In this document: positions 29,043 through 33,657 of the stretch, in pieces
Layout: each line of letters opens with the position of its first letter
Numbering within the stretch: the stretch's first letter is position 1
Assembly (NCBI GenBank): GCA_049306275.1
Contig: JBAQQB010000052.1
Coordinates: 1 to 33,657, forward strand
Length of the DNA stretch: 33,657 nt
From: JADJTT01 sp049306275
GTDB taxonomy: Bacteria; Bacteroidota; Bacteroidia; Chitinophagales; Saprospiraceae
Reading direction: 5' to 3'
The notes under the pieces: model-generated
What the model saw: only the letters and a program-made list of their open reading frames with translations
Told to the model about the DNA's origin: nothing
Database searches by the model: none
Translations under genes and position numbers: made by a program

Positions 29043-30050
29043 TTACCCTTCAATTTGCCTCAGAATATCCTCCGACCGCTCCCAGAGCTTCCTGCCCGCA
29101 TCGAGGTTGTAGGCCTTTTGATCCATGGGCTTTTCCGCCATCATGTGGAGGTAGCGGCAGGTGCTGCCCTCCATCTCGGGCGCGGCGCCGAGGAAGACGA
29201 AAGGATCTGTGGCTTTCTCGGGCGCCTGGAAAAAGAGGTAGAATATGCCGCCCAAAACGAACTTCAGAAAAGCCGGCGCATCGCGGATAATGTTGGTGCG
29301 AACGGCGCCAGGACACATGGGAAATACGCTCACATCGACCCATTTGCCCCGGTTGATGCGGCGCGAAAGCTCAGCCGCAAAAGTGTTGAGCACCAACTTG
29401 TAATAACCGTATAACTTGATGGCCTTGCCGGGATTATAGTCTTCGTAAACGCCCAAACGCTCGAACTCAATAGGCGTGGCGTTGCGGTGAGAGTCGGAAG
29501 ACGTGAAGACAATACGCGGCCTGGGTTCCCCCGAAGGAAGGGCATTTCCTGCGATTGCCTCGTTGGGAATGGTGCCGTCTTCGAGCAGCCGGTTGATGAG
29601 AATGAACTTGGACAGGTAATTTACCGCAAACATCTCCTCCAAGCCATGAATGGTCTTGCGCGCGAAGGGCGGCGTAACCCCCGCATTGTCGACGACTACA
29701 TCCAGCCGGATGCCGCGATTTTTCAACTGATCGGCCAGCTCATGAATGGAATGCAGGCTCGTCATATCCACCCGGATCATCTCCACCTTGTCTGAACCCG
29801 ATAACTTCTTAACCCGCTCCCCCGCCTCCGGGATCCCTCCCCGGCAGGCCATGATGACGTGGGCGCCGCGGCGGGCGTATTCGACAGCCACCGCAAAGCC
29901 AATTCCGGAATTTGCCCCCGTAATGAGACAGGTCTTCCCGTCCAGCCGGTCGGAATCCTTGATGGGACGCAGGTTGTTCTTTCGAAAAAGAAGCTCTTTC
30001 ACCCCCGTGAGCACCGCCCCGATCGGATTGTCAAACCGGCCCTTTTCCAT
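29043..30050 (-). CDS. Short-chain dehydrogenase/reductase (SDR)
   Basis: The product has 335 residues from the ATG at 30050; the open frame to 30122 adds 24 residues unlike the family. The NAD(P)-binding motif is TGANSGIG (44-51). NAG is at 122-124 (VDNAGVTPP), the catalytic Ser in FTSSDSH (about 183-185), and YxxxK in YGYYK (Tyr214, Lys218). The extended N-terminus, the retinol-dehydrogenase/WW-oxidoreductase-like spacing and the extra C-terminal region of about 100 residues point to an 'extended classical' SDR like those named retinol dehydrogenase. Substrate unknown. The TAA stop lies 8 bases beyond array B. A long hairpin at 30121-30167 separates it from the upstream gene. Confidence 0.9.
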   Translation of the reverse strand: MEKGRFDNPIGAVLTGVKELLFRKNNLRPIKDSDRLDGKTCLITGANSGIGFAVAVEYARRGAHVIMACRGGIPEAGERVKKLSGSDKVEMIRVDMTSLHSIHELADQLKNRGIRLDVVVDNAGVTPPFARKTIHGLEEMFAVNYLSKFILINRLLEDGTIPNEAIAGNALPSGEPRPRIVFTSSDSHRNATPIEFERLGVYEDYNPGKAIKLYGYYKLVLNTFAAELSRRINRGKWVDVSVFPMCPGAVRTNIIRDAPAFLKFVLGGIFYLFFQAPEKATDPFVFLGAAPEMEGSTCRYLHMMAEKPMDQKAYNLDAGRKLWERSEDILRQIEG

Positions 30051-30120
30051 ATTATTTGCAACTATTGTTATGGCTGCAAATTCCGAATTTTTTCGATTTT
30101 GTAAAAACCGGTCATCCACC

Positions 30121-30167
30121 AAAACAGAAAGGTAAACACCAAATTAAGGCGTTTACCTTCCTGTTTT
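30121..30167 (-). terminator. Long hairpin, probable terminator of the 30190-32388 gene
   Basis: The arms 30121-30137 and 30151-30167 are 17 bases long with one mismatch (core GGTAAAC/GTTTACC). On the minus strand the right-hand arm ends in CTGTTTT, a short T tract. It lies 23 bases after the stop of the adhesin-like gene and before the dehydrogenase start. Confidence 0.65.
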
Positions 30168-30189
30168 AAGCGTTAAGACCTGAGCATCC

Positions 30190-32388
30190 TCACCTGAATG
30201 TCACCGAAGCAATTCCTCCTGCCTTACCGCCCTGCTCCCACACCAACCAGTAAAGGCCCGCCTCCAGTCCGTTTCTTTCAAGTTGGAATGCGCCGGCCTG
30301 CACTTTCATCGCCCTCAACTCCCGGCCCGAGGGGTCGAACAGGCGCAGCAGGCCTTCGCCCGGCAACCCGATCCATACCGATGCGCTTGCGGGGTTGGGA
30401 TATGCGTTCAGGCGTTGCAGCTTGCCGCCCGCCTCCGAAACGCCATTGACGATTTCCACAAAATCAACCCCGAGGGTATGGAACACCGTGTTGGTGATTA
30501 CCGGAACGTTGTAGTCGAAGTAAATGCCCGCGCGGTTTTCAATGAGCTCGCCCAGGGGATTGCCCGGCCGCTGATCGATGGAGAACTGCACGAAACCATG
30601 AGAGGCCGGCTCGTTGGTCGTGCTGTCGGGCAAGAGGATATCGGGAAAGGTGACAACCAACTGCCCATCGCCCGACACCTGCAACTGGTGTGAGTGACTG
30701 GCCGCCTGCAAACGCAGGGTGGCCGGATCCAGCCACTGCGAAAGCGTGTCGCGGATCACCACCGTAAAAGCCGTGTCGGTACCCGTATTCTGAAAACGGA
30801 TCAGGTACTCCAGACGGGTATCAGGAGCGATGAGGTGGGCCTCGCGGTAGCCTGCGGGAAAAGCCGCCTTGTCGTTGGGGTCCCAGGAGCCGATGTTTTC
30901 GATGCAATGGACGGAGAGGTACGGGGCCTCCTCATCTTGCGGGAACATATTGACAAAGCCCAGGCTGAACTGTCCGTCGCCGTCCTCATCGCAGGCCTCC
31001 ACCGTGGCGCTCGGGGCGCTGGGCGCCGGAAAATCGGACACCTGCGCCACTTCCACGCGCCAGGTAGCGCCGTTGGCCGGAAAATCCAGCTCCACCACCG
31101 CACCCGGCTGCAGGGGATCGACCGGCTCCATCATTTTGATCATGTCGTCTTCGATGACGATGTAGCCCGAGGGCGCGTCCATGGGCTCTTCTCCCACGTT
31201 TTCGATCTCGAACCTGACTAGGTCGCCATCGCAGGAACCCTTCACCGCGAGTTGAGCCCCACTCCACCCCGGCGCCGGGTCGCAAAAGTCGACCGGATGG
31301 ATCACGGCCTGGGTACAGTGGGTCTGCCCCAGCTCTGCATCACAGCTCACCAGCACCTGCACGGTAAACGAACCGCACTCACCGGTCTCCAGGTCGCCCA
31401 ACTGAAACGTGTACACATTCCCCTCCACATTCGACCAGGGGATGGAGCTCCCCGTCACGCTCAGGAAGGGATCGAATTCGATGACGGCTTCGGCGCCTTC
31501 GGCCGTCACGGTGCCGGCGTTGCAATAGCTGACATAATATAGGCTCTGAAAACAGCGCCGCAAAAAAGGCGTGGTGATGTCGATCTCCAGCGGGGCGCAG
31601 GTCACCAGGGCCACGGCGCCCAGGTCGGCCTGTATATTGGCCTCCGGATCGGTGACCTCCACCGTTTGGGGGGAGTCGCAGCCGGCCCAGTAGCCGTTGG
31701 GGGAAAGGACGCTTAATTCCAGCGACTCGTCATCGGGCTTGATTAAATAATAAAAAAAGCCCCCTGAGTTTGCCACCACATAGGAAGTGTCAATACCACT
31801 CACTACCTGTACCACGAGTTTTCCCAGGGCAGATTCCCCGGCTGTCAATTCGCAATCACTGTTTTCATCTGCAAAGACCTGTCCGGACAGAATCCCCGTT
31901 CCTGAAGTACAGTCTAACAAATAATGAGGAACCGTAAGGGAGTTAACATTCACAAACTCCGGAAATACCGGAGAATTCAGATCGAACTCGAAGGAACAGG
32001 AACCTTGAACCAGTGGGGTGAAGCGAATGGTAATAAAAGAAGTTCCATCGGCCAGCGTCTGCCCTACCGACGGATTAGGAGAAATCCAGGATAGAACGAT
32101 CCTGTTGGGTGGAAGGTAATTCACTGCAGTTATTGACAATCCAGGAAGATTAAAATCAAGGAAGCTGTCAAAGGAAACTGCCTGAGGATCGAATTTCAGC
32201 ACAAACTGCATGGACACCAGGTCGGTGAAATTGTAGGCCTCGATGTCCAGGTCAACAGCATTGGGGTAGTCTTCCGACACTTGGGTCGAAAGGATCACCG
32301 GAGTGAGGATTTGGGCAAAAACCGCGTTATTGATCAGGAAGGCAAAAACCAATAAAAGATACGAGCGGACAAGAGATTTCATGGGCAT
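30190..32388 (-). CDS. Secreted adhesin-like protein: cohesin-like domain, DUF7619-like domain, T9SS sorting domain
   Basis: The product has 732 residues (ATG at 32388; a second ATG two codons on is equally possible). It begins with a signal peptide (about 1-26, ending NAVFAQ). Residues about 30-150 resemble cohesin-type beta domains (VSMQFVLKFDPQAVSFDSF). A Cys-rich, prealbumin-like segment follows (SGQVFADENSDCELTAGE). Next comes the middle DUF11-like region. Then ENIGSWDPNDKAAFPAGY...LEYLIRFQNTGTDTAFTVV...YFDYNVPVITNT (about 510-645) matches the DUF7619 domain often found before T9SS tails. The last 80 residues (LNAYPNPASASVWI...GLYWLVWEQGG) are a T9SS type A sorting domain. I infer a surface or secreted structural protein. 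No catalytic motif seen. Confidence 0.88.
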   Translation of the reverse strand: MPMKSLVRSYLLLVFAFLINNAVFAQILTPVILSTQVSEDYPNAVDLDIEAYNFTDLVSMQFVLKFDPQAVSFDSFLDFNLPGLSITAVNYLPPNRIVLSWISPNPSVGQTLADGTSFITIRFTPLVQGSCSFEFDLNSPVFPEFVNVNSLTVPHYLLDCTSGTGILSGQVFADENSDCELTAGESALGKLVVQVVSGIDTSYVVANSGGFFYYLIKPDDESLELSVLSPNGYWAGCDSPQTVEVTDPEANIQADLGAVALVTCAPLEIDITTPFLRRCFQSLYYVSYCNAGTVTAEGAEAVIEFDPFLSVTGSSIPWSNVEGNVYTFQLGDLETGECGSFTVQVLVSCDAELGQTHCTQAVIHPVDFCDPAPGWSGAQLAVKGSCDGDLVRFEIENVGEEPMDAPSGYIVIEDDMIKMMEPVDPLQPGAVVELDFPANGATWRVEVAQVSDFPAPSAPSATVEACDEDGDGQFSLGFVNMFPQDEEAPYLSVHCIENIGSWDPNDKAAFPAGYREAHLIAPDTRLEYLIRFQNTGTDTAFTVVIRDTLSQWLDPATLRLQAASHSHQLQVSGDGQLVVTFPDILLPDSTTNEPASHGFVQFSIDQRPGNPLGELIENRAGIYFDYNVPVITNTVFHTLGVDFVEIVNGVSEAGGKLQRLNAYPNPASASVWIGLPGEGLLRLFDPSGRELRAMKVQAGAFQLERNGLEAGLYWLVWEQGGKAGGIASVTFR

Positions 32389-32407
32389 TTATTTTTTTTT
32401 CACAGTA

Positions 32408-32438
32408 CAAAGATGCCGGAAACTATATGGGCAGGCAA
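32408..32438 (-). promoter_or_regulatory. Promoter of the adhesin-like gene
   Basis: On the minus strand TTG (32436-32438), a 20-base spacer and CATCTTTG (32408-32415, one mismatch to TAnnTTTG) precede the ATG by about 20 bases. The rest of the 138-base divergent spacer (32439-32526) is very AT-rich with TTTTAAATTTTAAA direct repeats; a promoter for the plus-strand gene at 32527 is expected there, but I cannot place it. Confidence 0.5.
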
Positions 32439-32526
32439 ATACAAAAATGTTGAATTATAAATTTTAAATTTTAAATTTGATCTATTATTTTTCTGTTAAT
32501 CAAATATTTATATTTTTATTTGTAAA

Positions 32527-33657
32527 ATGTTTTCTTCAAAACTCCGGGAATTAATTCAAACGATGGACACCCGGGAGCGCAGCCGGCTGGCCAAATTCGT
32601 CCGCTCTCCTTACTTCAACCAAAGGGAAGACGTGGTGCATTTGCTGGACCTGCTGGACGAACACCTGCGCAATGCCACGCCGCTCCCGGAAAAACAAACC
32701 CTGCACAAACGCCTTTTCCCCGGCGAAGCCTACGAGGACCACCGCCTCCGCCTGGTTTCCAGCCTGCTGCTGAAACTGGCAGAACAATTCCTGCTCTGCG
32801 AGCACCGCGAAACCCAGGCTGCCGGCAACGAAGTGCTGCTGGCCTCCCTGTACCGCCGGCGCAACCTGCAGCGCCATTATCAGGCTGCTATCCGGCAGGC
32901 GAGGGCCTGGCTGGAGAAGACGCCCTGGCGCAACGCCGAGCACTACGACCAGGCCTACCGCCTCGAATGGGAGGAATACAACCACGCCGCCGCCGCCTGG
33001 CGCACGGGCGCCATCAACCTGCAAAGCGTTTCAGACCAGTCAGACCTGGCCTACATCACCCAAAAACTGCGCCAGTCTTGCATCATCCTCTCCCACCAGG
33101 CCGTCTACAACACCGAGTACCAGCCGGGCCTGCTCCAGGAAGTGCTCGCCTATGTGGACCGCACCGGCATGGACCGCATCCCGGCCGTCGGCATCTATTA
33201 CCATTGCTACCTGGCCCTGGCCCATCCGGAAGAAGAAGGGCATTTCCGCACTTTTCGCGAAAAAATCGGGACGTATGACGGCGTCTTTCCCCAGGAAGAA
33301 ATGCGCAACCTCTACCTGCTGGCCATCAATTACTGTATCAAAAAATACAACGAGGGCAACTCCCGTTTCCTCGAAGAGGAATACCAGCTCTACCGGCAGG
33401 GCCTCGAAAAGGGATACCTGCTGATAGACGGCTACCTCTCCCGCTTCACCTACCGCAACGTGGTGACCATCGGGCTGGTCATGAAAGACTTCGCTTGGGT
33501 CGAGCATTTCATCTACCAATACCGCGACATGCTCAAGCCCGACATGCGCGACAGCATCTTCAGCTTCTGCCTGGCCAATCTGGAATACGAGCGCCACAAC
33601 TACACCCAGGCCATCCACCTGCTCCAAAAATCGGAATACCGCGACCTGCTGCTCAAC
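32527..33657 (+). CDS. Helical repeat-like protein, hypothetical, 3' end cut by window
   Basis: An open frame runs from the ATG at 32527 to the window end (377 codons, no stop), so the gene is partial. The translation starts MFSSKLRELIQTMDTRERSR and continues LAKFVRSPYFNQREDVVHLL. It is rich in Leu, Tyr, Arg and Glu with repeated helix-turn-helix-like pairs (for example CLANLEYERHNYTQAIHLL), which suggests TPR-like helical repeats in a cytosolic protein. I recall similar proteins, about 500 residues and starting with the SPYFN motif, as conserved hypotheticals in Saprospiria. No catalytic motif is visible. Divergent from the adhesin-like gene. Confidence 0.75.
   Translation, partial: MFSSKLRELIQTMDTRERSRLAKFVRSPYFNQREDVVHLLDLLDEHLRNATPLPEKQTLHKRLFPGEAYEDHRLRLVSSLLLKLAEQFLLCEHRETQAAGNEVLLASLYRRRNLQRHYQAAIRQARAWLEKTPWRNAEHYDQAYRLEWEEYNHAAAAWRTGAINLQSVSDQSDLAYITQKLRQSCIILSHQAVYNTEYQPGLLQEVLAYVDRTGMDRIPAVGIYYHCYLALAHPEEEGHFRTFREKIGTYDGVFPQEEMRNLYLLAINYCIKKYNEGNSRFLEEEYQLYRQGLEKGYLLIDGYLSRFTYRNVVTIGLVMKDFAWVEHFIYQYRDMLKPDMRDSIFSFCLANLEYERHNYTQAIHLLQKSEYRDLLLN

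Noticed and set aside
1..33657. Prophage, integrative element or anti-phage defence island
   Set aside because: No integrase, transposase, phage structural gene, restriction or toxin-antitoxin pair is recognisable; the genes are mostly housekeeping and secreted proteins.

Overview
The window looks like a chromosomal segment from a fairly GC-rich member of the Bacteroidota, most probably class Saprospiria (inferred). The signs are several secreted proteins ending in type IX secretion system (T9SS) type A sorting domains, TTG-N19-21-TAnnTTTG-like promoters, Bacteroidota-typical families (DUF4403, DUF4105, a putative LptD, BNR/sortilin-like proteins) and weak Shine-Dalgarno sequences. I see no phage, insertion sequence, plasmid function or CRISPR array.

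Layout. 1-823: two minus-strand tRNAs (Lys-TTT, Arg-CCG) with promoter and terminator, flanked by two copies of a dispersed repeat. 821-4267: a HAD phosphatase and a DUF4403 protein (minus), then a secreted twin-PDZ protein (plus). 4268-4962: gene-poor and rich in palindromes, with one small minus-strand membrane ORF. 4963-9154: a large Asp-box (BNR) protein, a membrane protein and a short secreted protein. 9377-12641: a Nudix hydrolase divergent from the run pyrE, M42 aminopeptidase, UbiA-like membrane protein. 12753-13988: a T9SS-exported M43 metalloprotease. 14169-19357: an envelope block, putative lptD divergent from an N-acetylmuramoyl-L-alanine amidase and an MCE/MlaD-like protein. 19389-23384: a methyltransferase, then murB, a membrane protein and an MsbA-like ABC transporter on the minus strand. 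23520-26695: a DUF4105 protein overlapping polyphosphate kinase 1. 26696-27077: a gene-free stretch ending in a strong terminator, possibly a small RNA. 27078-28796: a large protein with a nucleoside-phosphorylase-like C-terminus. 29043-33657: a short-chain dehydrogenase, a large T9SS-exported adhesin-like protein and a helical protein cut by the window end.

Functionally this is mostly housekeeping: envelope building (murB, lptD, amidase, MCE protein, ABC exporter), pyrimidine synthesis (pyrE), polyphosphate synthesis (ppk1) and T9SS cargo.

The unusual part is between the genes. Most spacers hold palindromic or short-period repeats of several unrelated families: two arrays with a 40-bp period at two convergent junctions 15 kb apart, a 172-bp nest of five hairpins closed by a perfect 30-bp inverted repeat, a cruciform-like element at 4272-4378, GTGAAG/GTGAAAA microsatellites at four loci, and a CGTTTACGTAAACG-centred palindrome at two loci. 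In at least seven cases the stop codon of the neighbouring gene lies inside, or directly touches, the repeat. These repeats and the 27078-28796 protein are the best candidates for something undescribed.
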